Source: Candidatus Roizmanbacteria bacterium RIFCSPLOWO2_01_FULL_37_16
Lineage (GTDB): Bacteria; Patescibacteriota; Microgenomatia; UBA1406; GWC2-37-13
Direction: 5' to 3'
DNA: 60,396 nucleotides
Assembly: GCA_001789695.1 (NCBI GenBank)
Contig: MGAI01000006.1
Span: 1 to 60,396, forward strand
Part shown: positions 24,694 through 32,484 of the stretch, one piece after another
How positions within the stretch are numbered: the first letter of the stretch is position 1
Layout: each line of letters opens with the position of its first letter
Made by a program: the position numbers and the translations under genes
Notes under the pieces: model-generated
Databases searched by the model: none
The model's input: only the letters and a program-made list of their open reading frames with translations
What the model was told of the DNA's origin: nothing

Positions 24694-24749
24694 GCGAATT
24701 TAATATCTGTTACTTTATCCAGGATTAATCCTAAAAGTTATAGACTGGA

Positions 24750-25043
24750 TCAATTTCTTAGACTTTTCATTTTATCAAGAAGGGTGCCTAGGATGGGTTT
24801 TTCTTGTTTTACTTCATGAAGCTCTTTTGCTTTGTCTACGAATGTCTCTTCAATTTCTTCAACAATCGCAAGAGCGTTTTCTTCTAGGTTTTCTGATAAT
24901 TCCAACAGTTTTTTGAGTATTTGCCGCCCTTTATTTGTTCCAAAGAGAAATGCCACTGTCGTTGCAGCAAGAGCACCAAAAGCAAATCCTAACCAGAGAT
25001 TCGAACTTTTGTTATGATTTTGACTTTGCATTTTTTTTAGCAT
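24750..25043 (-). CDS. YtxH-like membrane/coiled-coil protein
   Basis: About 97 residues from ATG 25043 (25031 is an alternative). A short polar N-terminus is followed by one glycine/alanine-rich membrane segment (LWLGFAFGALAATTVAFLFG), then a G-R-x-x-x-K boundary and an acidic amphipathic helix, the layout of YtxH-domain proteins. The start overlaps the end of the DUF948-like gene; these two families are often neighbours in Firmicutes. Role unknown; envelope stress has been proposed for the family. Confidence 0.65.
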   Translation of the reverse strand: MLKKMQSQNHNKSSNLWLGFAFGALAATTVAFLFGTNKGRQILKKLLELSENLEENALAIVEEIEETFVDKAKELHEVKQEKPILGTLLDKMKSLRN

Positions 25044-25278
25044 GGATGAGGTCAATAACTTTAAAGATCGTTTTCAAACCTGAGACAAATCCAGTTATTT
25101 CAGAAAAACTATGTTCAACAGACATGCCTACTTTTTCAAAGTTTTCGAAAATTCCGTTGACTTTTTTGAGAGTCTTTCGCAACTCTTTGAGGACAAATAT
25201 AAGCTGTATTCCAACCAAAATCAGAAGAACAGTTGTTACCGAGAGTACTACAGTCAAAAGTAGTTGTGTGCTATCCAT
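25012..25278 (-). CDS. DUF948-like small membrane protein
   Basis: 88 residues: an N-terminal membrane helix (TVVLSVTTVLLILVGIQLIFVL) followed by a soluble amphipathic helix with LRKTLKKVNGIFENFEKVG, as in DUF948 proteins. It is co-transcribed with the YtxH-like gene (32-nt overlap). Function unknown; probably anchored in the cytoplasmic membrane with a coiled-coil tail. Confidence 0.6.
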   Translation of the reverse strand: MDSTQLLLTVVLSVTTVLLILVGIQLIFVLKELRKTLKKVNGIFENFEKVGMSVEHSFSEITGFVSGLKTIFKVIDLIHAKKNAKSKS

Positions 25279-25286
25279 ATAATATT

Positions 25287-25315
25287 ATTCTGGAATAAAA
25301 ATTACTAAATGTCAA
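25287..25315 (-). promoter_or_regulatory. Predicted promoter of the DUF948-like gene
   Basis: Minus strand: TTGACA (25315-25310), 17-nt spacer, CAGAAT (25292-25287; 4 of 6). The -10 ends 8 nt before ATG 25278. Confidence 0.45.
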
Positions 25316-25334
25316 TCAAAATTAAATAATTAGA

Positions 25335-26075
25335 TTACAGTTCGCCCTTTTTTACTTTTTCCGCAACCAGATTATTTGCTCGCAGGAGTTCATCGTAGGA
25401 GGCACCTGCATCGATCCACCAATTAAGAAATTCACATATTAAAGTTCCCTCTCTGACATAAGAATTATTAAGATCTGTCACCTCTAGTTCGCCTCGCGCA
25501 GATGGTTTTAACCCGCTAATAAAATCAAATACTCTTTCGTCATAAATATATATCCCCGTTTGAGCTATATTTGACTTTGGATGTTCGGGTTTTTCCTCGA
25601 TTGACAGAACTTTACCATGAGCGTCAATTTCCACAACACCGTATTGTTTAGATTCTGTTGGCATTTCTACACCAAAAATCAATGCCCCTTTCTTAATATT
25701 TTTGAATTTTATAACTGCAGATTTCAATTTTTTAGCATCAAAGATATTATCTCCCAGTATGACTAGAAGTTTATCGCCTCTGGCAAATTCTTTTGCTAAA
25801 GAGATTGCGTCTGCTATACCTCCTTTAGGATTTTGTTGAACAACGTAATATAATTTTAGTCCAAACTCTTGACCATCTTTGAGAAGATTGGCGAAGTCTC
25901 CTGAATGGTCAGGAGAGGTGGAAAGTAGGACTTCTTTTAGACCAGCTTTAACCATCGATTCAATCGCATAAAAAATCATCGGTTTATTATAGACTGGTAA
26001 GAGATGCTTGTTTGTTACTAAAGTTAATGGTCGAAGCCTTGTTGCAAGTCCGCCAGCGAGAATCATTCCCTTCAT
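25335..26075 (-). CDS. Sugar-nucleotide transferase (RmlA-like)
   Basis: 246 residues. GGLATRLRPLT (8-18) is the nucleotide-binding signature and the EKP of IEEKPEHPKS is present; the overall sequence is closest to glucose-1-phosphate thymidylyltransferase (HLLPVYNKPMIFYAIE). It is about 45 residues shorter than E. coli RmlA at the C-terminus, lacking the allosteric tail. It would make dTDP- or UDP-activated sugar for surface glycans; no rmlB, rmlC or rmlD is seen in the window. Confidence 0.85.
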   Translation of the reverse strand: MKGMILAGGLATRLRPLTLVTNKHLLPVYNKPMIFYAIESMVKAGLKEVLLSTSPDHSGDFANLLKDGQEFGLKLYYVVQQNPKGGIADAISLAKEFARGDKLLVILGDNIFDAKKLKSAVIKFKNIKKGALIFGVEMPTESKQYGVVEIDAHGKVLSIEEKPEHPKSNIAQTGIYIYDERVFDFISGLKPSARGELEVTDLNNSYVREGTLICEFLNWWIDAGASYDELLRANNLVAEKVKKGEL

Positions 26076-26076
26076 A

Positions 26077-26361
26077 TTAACCAGGTAGGATGATAATCTT
26101 TAATAGAAACATAAGTGTAAAAGCAATGAGAATATATTCTACCACAGTCTTTAAATGTAGGCTATCTTCAATAATATGATGGTAAATTCCCCAGATAATA
26201 TAAAAAGAAATAAAAATAAGAAGAATAATGAATTCTAATAATCGCTCTCCTTTAAAAATATTAAGTGAAATTAAGAATAAGACTCCTGCAGTAAAAAGTA
26301 AGAGATAGTCAAACAGATTTTTTTTTATTTCTTTCCGAATGTGGACAACTAAATATTTCAT
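26077..26361 (-). CDS. Small three-helix membrane protein
   Basis: 94 residues with hydrophobic segments at ~18-33, ~42-60 and ~75-92. I do not recognise the family. It ends 1 nt before the RmlA-like gene begins and has its own -10 box overlapping the stop of the CAP gene, so it may be both read through and separately transcribed. Confidence 0.6.
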   Translation of the reverse strand: MKYLVVHIRKEIKKNLFDYLLLFTAGVLFLISLNIFKGERLLEFIILLIFISFYIIWGIYHHIIEDSLHLKTVVEYILIAFTLMFLLKIIILPG

Positions 26362-26367
26362 GATTTA

Positions 26368-26373
26368 ATTATA
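26368..26373 (-). promoter_or_regulatory. TATAAT 6 nt before the small membrane protein
   Basis: A perfect -10 hexamer on the minus strand lies across the CAP-gene stop codon. The 6-nt distance to the ATG at 26361 predicts a leaderless mRNA. Confidence 0.5.
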
Positions 26374-27286
26374 ATACTGACCCTTTGGTTAATATTAATA
26401 AGCCGATGAAAATAAAGCTAATGAAAATCAAGTGGGCAAGACTTTTCCCTGACACTCTAATTATGCGTAGTTTGGTGGCAAAATATAAGTCCAGAATTAT
26501 GGCTAAGATTAAAAAGGATAGAAAAATAAGATTTGAATTAAAAATTAGTTGCGTGGTATTCTTAATTTCTGGTGAAGTTTTTTGGGCTAAAATAGCTGGC
26601 TGTTTTTGGATAAGCGGATTTTTTTCTACTATAGGAATTGAAGCATCAACTTCTTCTGTAATTGGAGCTAATTCTTTTTCTGCGAGATTCTGGCTTACTT
26701 GAGCAAGTGGAGTTGTGAGAGGTTTACCAAATAATTGAACTACGAGAGTTGTTTCTTCCCCGTTTAAGATACCATTAACAACGGCGAAACCTACCTCTGT
26801 ATATTCTTTTCTTAAAATATTATCTCTGTGGGATGACGAATTCATCCAGGCATCTATTACTCCTTGACCAAATAAGAAATTTTTAGCCAAATTCTCACCA
26901 GCAAACTCATAGCGGTAACCGGAATCTAGTATAAAATCCCAGGGGGTTAGCCCATCTGGGCTATAGTGTGACCAATAGTTTTTAGCAAACATATCTGATG
27001 CTTTTTTTTGGGCCGCCAAAGCCAAGTGTTCATTAGATTCCAAGGGCGGCAGTTGATTATCGAGTCTTAGATTATTGGTTAGTTGATACAGCTTATCTAC
27101 TGTTATGTCTGTTGCGAAACCCAATACGTCACCAGATCTTGCATACAGTGTTTTAAACCCGAAACTTAAAAAAAGAGCGAAAAGTAGATAGTAAGTTAAG
27201 AAGTCGATATGAAGAGCTTTAGCTCGATAATTATTTCCTTCGTGAGGAATAAATAAATGATGGATAATTTTTTTTATTGATTGCAT
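26369..27286 (-). CDS. CAP/SCP-domain surface protein
   Basis: 305 residues. A membrane segment at ~30-48 precedes an extracellular CAP domain (~62-190) with NNLRLDNQLPPL, SHYSPDG, GENLA and HRDNILRKEYTEVGFAV, all typical of the bacterial YkwD group, including the cavity His residues. A linker and two C-terminal hydrophobic segments (~245-265, ~280-300) follow. Bacterial CAP proteins are cell-surface or secreted, with unclear activity. It lies in a run of envelope genes (LTD, VanZ, CAP, small membrane protein, RmlA-like). Confidence 0.85.
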   Translation of the reverse strand: MQSIKKIIHHLFIPHEGNNYRAKALHIDFLTYYLLFALFLSFGFKTLYARSGDVLGFATDITVDKLYQLTNNLRLDNQLPPLESNEHLALAAQKKASDMFAKNYWSHYSPDGLTPWDFILDSGYRYEFAGENLAKNFLFGQGVIDAWMNSSSHRDNILRKEYTEVGFAVVNGILNGEETTLVVQLFGKPLTTPLAQVSQNLAEKELAPITEEVDASIPIVEKNPLIQKQPAILAQKTSPEIKNTTQLIFNSNLIFLSFLILAIILDLYFATKLRIIRVSGKSLAHLIFISFIFIGLLILTKGSVL

Positions 27287-27297
27287 AGTGTTTAGGA

Positions 27298-27696
27298 TTA
27301 CAAATATTTTTTTAGCGTGGTAATCTTGTTCTTAATATAAATATACATCAGAATTATTCCAGCTGTATCGATAATTACGTCGCGAATCTTTCCTTCACGA
27401 GTAGGAACTAAAGTTTGATGAAATTCATCTAAAGCAGCATAAAGAATAGAGATAATAATGGAAAATAAATATTTATTATTGATGGTAAAATGTTGGCTAT
27501 TAATTGAGTATAGGGCCCGAAAAAGGAGAAAATAGAGTATTGCGTACTCAACCATGTGGAGCATTTTAAAAATTAAAAAATCAAAAAGAAATTCTCCGGT
27601 TACGGAGGTTCGCAGCCTGGATGAGAGATAAAAAATAAATGTCATCCAGACAATCGGTGGCAACCAATATAGTATTGTGCGATAAAATTTACCCAT
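27298..27696 (-). CDS. VanZ-like membrane protein
   Basis: 132 residues with about four hydrophobic segments. The family pattern is seen in KMLHMVEYAILYFLLFRAL and in DEFHQTLVPTREGKIRDVIID near the C-terminus. VanZ family proteins affect sensitivity to lipoglycopeptides in some bacteria; the molecular role is unknown. It is placed between the LTD and CAP genes on the same strand. Confidence 0.85.
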   Translation of the reverse strand: MGKFYRTILYWLPPIVWMTFIFYLSSRLRTSVTGEFLFDFLIFKMLHMVEYAILYFLLFRALYSINSQHFTINNKYLFSIIISILYAALDEFHQTLVPTREGKIRDVIIDTAGIILMYIYIKNKITTLKKYL

Positions 27697-27715
27697 AAAT
27701 AAGATATTACAATAT

Positions 27716-29032
27716 TTATGAATTTATTTTTGTTTTGTAAATAATTGAGATAATTGATAAAGCAGAAAAAGAAAAAGAGATAAAAGAAAGCGATGAAAGT
27801 AAAGCTCTTGTTTTTGACCCGATCTTTATTTGTTTTTGTGTGGTTATACCTAAAATATTGTTTTTTTCAAGCCTAGAGTTAGGATCTGTAAGGTTAGGGC
27901 TATTTTGAGAGCCAAAAAAATATCTTGTTGGCTTGCTGACAGTAATAGTTATTACTTTAAGAGTGGGAGAAACGATGGATGTTGGTGTTTTAATAGGAGT
28001 TAAAGATGAGACTGATGACGATTGAGAAGTGGTGGAAGATGTGGGGTTAAGACATGAATTATTAACCGTCTCTTTTGAAGGTTCTTGAAGACAGAATATG
28101 TCACTACTAAAACTTGTTCGACCTAAGGTTTTTCCCTTTTCCGAAGATTGATATTGAAAACTATCTAGTTCTTTTTGATTAAAATCCAATAATCTTACAC
28201 TATCTCCATCGTTATTGAAAATAGAATTAGAAAGGTTAAAAACAGCATAACTTTTAGAATATATAGTGATTGAAAATTTTTTAGGAGTGCTTCCAGCACT
28301 TTCAACGTCATCAATGTACCAATTATCCATCGAAACAGCAAAACCATTGTCGTTATAGAGCTCAATCCATTCATTGACCTCACTTTCTGGGTAAGTCATG
28401 ACCTCAGAAAGATAGATGTTAGCGTAAGATTGAAAAGTCAGCGATGGTAATGTTGTTTCTGAAATAGCTATCGTCGGAGTAAGTGTAGTGGTAGTTAAAA
28501 AAGAAGGAATAGGTAAAGAAGTCGGAGTGGGATTAATGCAAGTAGCGTCAGAATTTTTTTGACTCCCATCATTAGGCCCATCTTTTGTAGAGTTATTGAT
28601 TACTTTCCAGCTGCCTAACCCATCAATCAATCTCGCTCCGAATTCACCAGGTTCAAGTTTCTTTAGGTCTATTTCATTCTTACCTTCACATTTTTTACCT
28701 GCTCCGTCGCCATAACTAACACAATCCACCGTATTGTTTTCATTTTTTAGAATTATTAAATCCCCATCATTATTTAGGGTATTATTCCAGTTGATAATGG
28801 TAAATCCTTTAGGTGTCAATAGGCAGGAAAAATTTTTTGTATTTGTTGATCCGTCATAAAGCGTGTATAAAAGAAGATTAATAGGTGCGTCAGAGTTATT
28901 ATAAAGCTCAACCCAGTCTTCACTAGAAATAGCTGAGCTAAATTCGTTTATAACTACTTCGGCAAACGTTGTTTTGACAATATGAGGAATAAAACAAAAT
29001 ACAATAGCTAGAGTCAATAATTTTCTAAACAT
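27716..29032 (-). CDS. Secreted protein with two lamin-tail domains
   Basis: 438 residues. Signal peptide (~1-24), first LTD domain (~25-150) with VVINEFSS, DWVELYNNSD and NNDGDLIILKN, a Thr/Pro/Ser linker, a second LTD domain (~205-330) with IYLSEVMTYP, EWIELYND and NNDGDSVRLLD, another Ser/Thr-rich linker, and a C-terminal membrane helix (~412-432). Bacterial lamin-tail domains are Ig-like and usually extracellular, often next to nucleases or on surface proteins. Likely a cell-wall-spanning or surface-displayed adhesin-like protein. Confidence 0.85.
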   Translation of the reverse strand: MFRKLLTLAIVFCFIPHIVKTTFAEVVINEFSSAISSEDWVELYNNSDAPINLLLYTLYDGSTNTKNFSCLLTPKGFTIINWNNTLNNDGDLIILKNENNTVDCVSYGDGAGKKCEGKNEIDLKKLEPGEFGARLIDGLGSWKVINNSTKDGPNDGSQKNSDATCINPTPTSLPIPSFLTTTTLTPTIAISETTLPSLTFQSYANIYLSEVMTYPESEVNEWIELYNDNGFAVSMDNWYIDDVESAGSTPKKFSITIYSKSYAVFNLSNSIFNNDGDSVRLLDFNQKELDSFQYQSSEKGKTLGRTSFSSDIFCLQEPSKETVNNSCLNPTSSTTSQSSSVSSLTPIKTPTSIVSPTLKVITITVSKPTRYFFGSQNSPNLTDPNSRLEKNNILGITTQKQIKIGSKTRALLSSLSFISFSFSALSIISIIYKTKINS

Positions 29033-29376
29033 ATATTCAAGTTATTGAGTACAAGATATGAAGTCAATGGATTATAGTCGACATATTTAATTAATTTCTG
29101 CTTTACAATGATTTTTTTAATATAAAGTTCAAACTTAAAAGATATTTAAACGATACATACCTGTACCTGCTAATTTTACCGTTATTTATTGAGAGATGGT
29201 TATTTATTAATATGAAAAAGGAATTTCCCTAATGTTTATATCAATAAAGTTTATGAAAATATTACCGACTAGCTTTGTATTTTTAATCTTCCTAAGTAGT
29301 GTTGTTAGACCACGTTTGTGATATAAAGCTAAAAATTCAATAGAAATTTTAACGCTGGTTTTATATACTATAGGTT
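29033..29376. other. 344-bp AT-rich intergenic region
   Basis: Divergent spacer between the LTD gene and the HAD-PRTase gene. No credible reading frame or structured RNA is visible. It holds a TTGACT -35-like site for the LTD gene (29067-29062, minus strand), the word TATAATCCATTGA read on the minus strand (29076-29064), and the TATACT box of the PRTase gene at its right end. Confidence 0.5.
29364..29369 (+). promoter_or_regulatory. TATACT 7 nt before the HAD-PRTase gene
   Basis: A good -10 hexamer ending 7 nt before ATG 29377. No clear -35. It predicts a leaderless transcript covering the fusion gene and the kinase. Confidence 0.5.
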
Positions 29377-31614
29377 ATGGTAAACGAACATCCAAATGTA
29401 TGGGAAGGATCTCCTATAAGAGAGCCTCTGTTTCCTCATTCAAGTGAAATTAATTATCTAAAAAGACGTGATTATAAAATGAGAGAAATTGCTGTGGCGA
29501 TTATGGCTTTAGACCATCTACATCTTTCATTTGATTATCATTATACACTTACAGAAATTGGAACAAAGTATATTCCCCAAGACAGCGTTGAAGAGTTAAA
29601 ATGCGCTATTTCTAGACTTCAGATTATATTAGGAAATAAATTATCTTATGTTATAAATACTGCTGGAACAGAAGAAAATATCTTAACCGATTTAGGCATG
29701 CCGATTATTGAAAGGAACGGAACGATTTATCGAGAAAGGCCAAAAGCAAATCCAAAAAAACTAGCCCAACGGGATCAATTTACCCAATTTGAACAAACTG
29801 GACTGAAGGTTGGTAAAAGAAGTAGAGAGTTAGGACTGGAAACAATAATTGTGAGCGACGATTATTTTTATGTAGATCTTCCATTTGATTCTTCAATCTC
29901 TGCAGATGAACTAGTTGCCCAAATTTTAACTAGAGAAGAAGCTCAAAATTTGGTTGTCTGGATTGACTTTAAAAGAAATCGAATTGGTTTTTATCCGAGA
30001 TCATTCAAGGAACAAGGCAATATCAAATACTTAAATCTAAAAGGGATAGATCCAAAAAGTACAGCAATAATCCATTTTGGTGATGATTTCATAGATATTC
30101 CAACAGAAGGCGTAACAACATCAACAGGTGCATATATATTTGTTGTTCCAAATAATGCAGAGGCTATAGCAAAAAAGCATGCTTCATATCTCTCTGAAAA
30201 AAATTCGCCAGACATGGTTATAGATTTTCTTAATAGGTTGAGTTTTAATCTTAGCGTACTTAAATTAACGCAATATTTAAAAACGGGTATTGACAATATT
30301 GAGGTTAAAAGTGATCTTATTAGAATTTTTAAAGCTGCTGTCCGGAGAGCAACCGTACGTTTTAGGGTTGCTCCAACTTTGGAGATTACTTTCCAAGAAT
30401 TAGAACGTATTTTCGGATTCACGTTAAAGGAATGGCATAGGCAAAAGATCATTAAAGCTATTGGATTAGATCCTGATCAAGATATAGATAGTCAGATTAT
30501 GGTTATGGGTGGTATTAATCCAGAATCATTTGGAAAAACTTGGATGAGGGGTAATTTTGGCGACCATCCTCTTAGTGCTAAGGGTGTGACTTTTATGGCA
30601 AATAGGATAGAGGGAAATGCTGGCGAGATACCTAATCCTGTAATTTTTGATAGAAAAGAATATGAACAAGCGCTTTTGGAGAGTGCAGGTCTCACAATAA
30701 GATTAGCAGATTTGATTAGGAAAGAGTTTGGAAATGAATCAAACCTTGTTTTATTAAGCCTTTATCGAGGTGGAATTTATCCGGCTATAGGAATCCAATT
30801 TGCATACAGGCATGGTCATGGAATTGATTTACCTCATTATAGTATTGTTCCGAATAAACATAAAGAACCTATATCAATATTTTCTAGAGAAGATCCTCTA
30901 CCAAATACAATTGCAGGCGAAACACTTGCTTATTTATTATCCAACCACCCAAAAGGAATATTTTTAATAGTAGACGGATGGGTAGGAAGCGGAGAGATTT
31001 TAAAAAGTCTTAAAAAATTCTTCAGCGAACTTAAAACTCGAAGAGGATTAAACTTCAAGTTACGCACTGCGACTTTATTAGATCCAATTGGCGTAAGTGA
31101 CTTTACTGCAACAAGAGAAGATACTATGCTAGGTTGGAATCTATTACCCAAGAATGATGACACTCATGCCTTCCATCCTTCAAAGACAGGTGATGGACGT
31201 AGAATGCCCTTAATTTCACCTAATCCTGATGCATATTCTACAGCAAGATTAAGATTAGAGGCGTGGTTCGAAATGTTGTCAAAAGCATCTTCTAGCAATA
31301 TTGATTTAAACGAACCTACACTTAGCTTAAATGAAAGTGGATATATAGAAAGAGCATTAAGCGCAATGGGTTTTTCGCCAGCACAGTTTGATAGAAGATT
31401 GTTCAAATTCGGAATAAATGAAGCATATATGAGGCTTCATAACGACGAAAGTGAAATTTGGAAATTTTTAGTCATAAATCCACAAGCAAAGGCAACACTT
31501 GGGATGAAAAAGTTACTTGAATTGGCAAGACTTAGGAGTGTTGAAATAACAGAAAGTAACTCATTACCATGTCAGGCGGCTCTTTCTATACAAAGACCAT
31601 TTATAAATCTTTAA
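29377..31614 (+). CDS. HAD + PRTase (StiP-like) + PELOTA-like fusion protein
   Basis: 745 residues, apparently three modules. (1) HAD-like phosphatase (~45-285): motif I FDYHYTLT (D53-x-H55-x-T57, second Asp replaced by His), motif II INT (93-95), Lys222, motif IV GDDFID (235-240). (2) After a helical linker, a phosphoribosyltransferase of the StiP/PRTase_1 type (~385-640): SLYRGGIYPAIGI, LPHYSI, a PRPP-loop-like FLIVDGWVGSGEI (529-541) and ATREDTMLGWNLL. (3) A C-terminal segment (~675-740), KFGINEAY...LLELARLRSVEI...LP, which resembles the PELOTA_1 RNA-binding domain. In the published Ter stress-response gene sets, PRTase-PELOTA proteins and HAD enzymes are predicted to make a nucleoside-like metabolite. 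No Ter genes are in the window. Family assignment is from motif memory, not a search. Confidence 0.65.
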   Translation: MVNEHPNVWEGSPIREPLFPHSSEINYLKRRDYKMREIAVAIMALDHLHLSFDYHYTLTEIGTKYIPQDSVEELKCAISRLQIILGNKLSYVINTAGTEENILTDLGMPIIERNGTIYRERPKANPKKLAQRDQFTQFEQTGLKVGKRSRELGLETIIVSDDYFYVDLPFDSSISADELVAQILTREEAQNLVVWIDFKRNRIGFYPRSFKEQGNIKYLNLKGIDPKSTAIIHFGDDFIDIPTEGVTTSTGAYIFVVPNNAEAIAKKHASYLSEKNSPDMVIDFLNRLSFNLSVLKLTQYLKTGIDNIEVKSDLIRIFKAAVRRATVRFRVAPTLEITFQELERIFGFTLKEWHRQKIIKAIGLDPDQDIDSQIMVMGGINPESFGKTWMRGNFGDHPLSAKGVTFMANRIEGNAGEIPNPVIFDRKEYEQALLESAGLTIRLADLIRKEFGNESNLVLLSLYRGGIYPAIGIQFAYRHGHGIDLPHYSIVPNKHKEPISIFSREDPLPNTIAGETLAYLLSNHPKGIFLIVDGWVGSGEILKSLKKFFSELKTRRGLNFKLRTATLLDPIGVSDFTATREDTMLGWNLLPKNDDTHAFHPSKTGDGRRMPLISPNPDAYSTARLRLEAWFEMLSKASSSNIDLNEPTLSLNESGYIERALSAMGFSPAQFDRRLFKFGINEAYMRLHNDESEIWKFLVINPQAKATLGMKKLLELARLRSVEITESNSLPCQAALSIQRPFINL

Positions 31615-31621
31615 TTTAAAT

Positions 31622-32428
31622 ATGAATAAAGAAGCAGGCTTATTTGACATTTTATCAGCTGCCGGAATACTGTCTCAGCTTCCAAGCAGAATGAAAGGTG
31701 GAGAACTTTATACTACAACGCTCGCTAATCATCCGGTGCTTAAGAGAGTGAGAGATCCATTTCAATTTGATGCTGAGGTTGAGGCATTAATTAAGTTAAC
31801 TACAGCATGGAGTAGTCAGAGTTTACCTCCTTTTGCCCCACTTCTATGTTTTGATCCTTTAGATAGATCTCTGGTATTAAGACATGTTGACGGAATTCAT
31901 TTAAAGCATTTTTATTACAGTGAAGGTGTTAAACTTGAAAATCAAGTACCAGTTGCCTTACGATTGATTGCTGCAGTTGAATTTATAAATTCTCAGGGAG
32001 TGGCTCATCTTGATTTACACGGAGAGAATATTTTAGTCAGTACGACAGGGAACGTGTTTTTGACAGACTTTGGTTTAAGTGCTATCGGTGAAGATATAAA
32101 TATAGTAAGACAAAAAAAGACAAGAAGTAAGAAATATAGATATTGGAAACCGCCTGAAACAGTTACAGAGATGGAATTCAATGGTGCACTGGCCGATAGA
32201 TATTCTTTAGCCAGTCAATTGATTTGTTTATTTTTCAATCCAGTATTTTTTGAGCTTAACCAAAGTATGACCCTCGGCGATCAAATAAGTTTATTACAGA
32301 AATTAAATCCTAATATACCAGATGAGGTAACAAATCTTTTAATCACCAATATGCGAAAAGATCCCGAAGAAAGAACGAATTTATTAGATAAACTTAAGGA
32401 TACAATTCAGATTTTAATTAAAAACTAA
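31622..32428 (+). CDS. Eukaryotic-like Ser/Thr protein kinase
   Basis: 268 residues. The ATP lysine is probably K41 (PVLKRV), paired with Glu52 or Glu54. The catalytic loop is HLDLHGEN (129-136, with Asp131 and Asn136), and DFGL is at 149-152, followed by a basic activation segment (KKTRSKKYRYWKPPE). No membrane segment and no glycine-rich loop of standard form. It is 7 nt after the HAD-PRTase gene, so co-transcribed; it may modify that enzyme or act as a small-molecule kinase in the same pathway (inference). Confidence 0.8.
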   Translation: MNKEAGLFDILSAAGILSQLPSRMKGGELYTTTLANHPVLKRVRDPFQFDAEVEALIKLTTAWSSQSLPPFAPLLCFDPLDRSLVLRHVDGIHLKHFYYSEGVKLENQVPVALRLIAAVEFINSQGVAHLDLHGENILVSTTGNVFLTDFGLSAIGEDINIVRQKKTRSKKYRYWKPPETVTEMEFNGALADRYSLASQLICLFFNPVFFELNQSMTLGDQISLLQKLNPNIPDEVTNLLITNMRKDPEERTNLLDKLKDTIQILIKN

Positions 32429-32484
32429 AATAAACATCAAACTTCGCAATTTGAAATTAAATAAAATTAAATACTTAATTTAAA

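Noticed and set aside
26385-26702. Plus-strand 105-codon frame in the CAP gene region
   Set aside because: Fully antisense to the well-supported CAP-domain gene, with no domain of its own.
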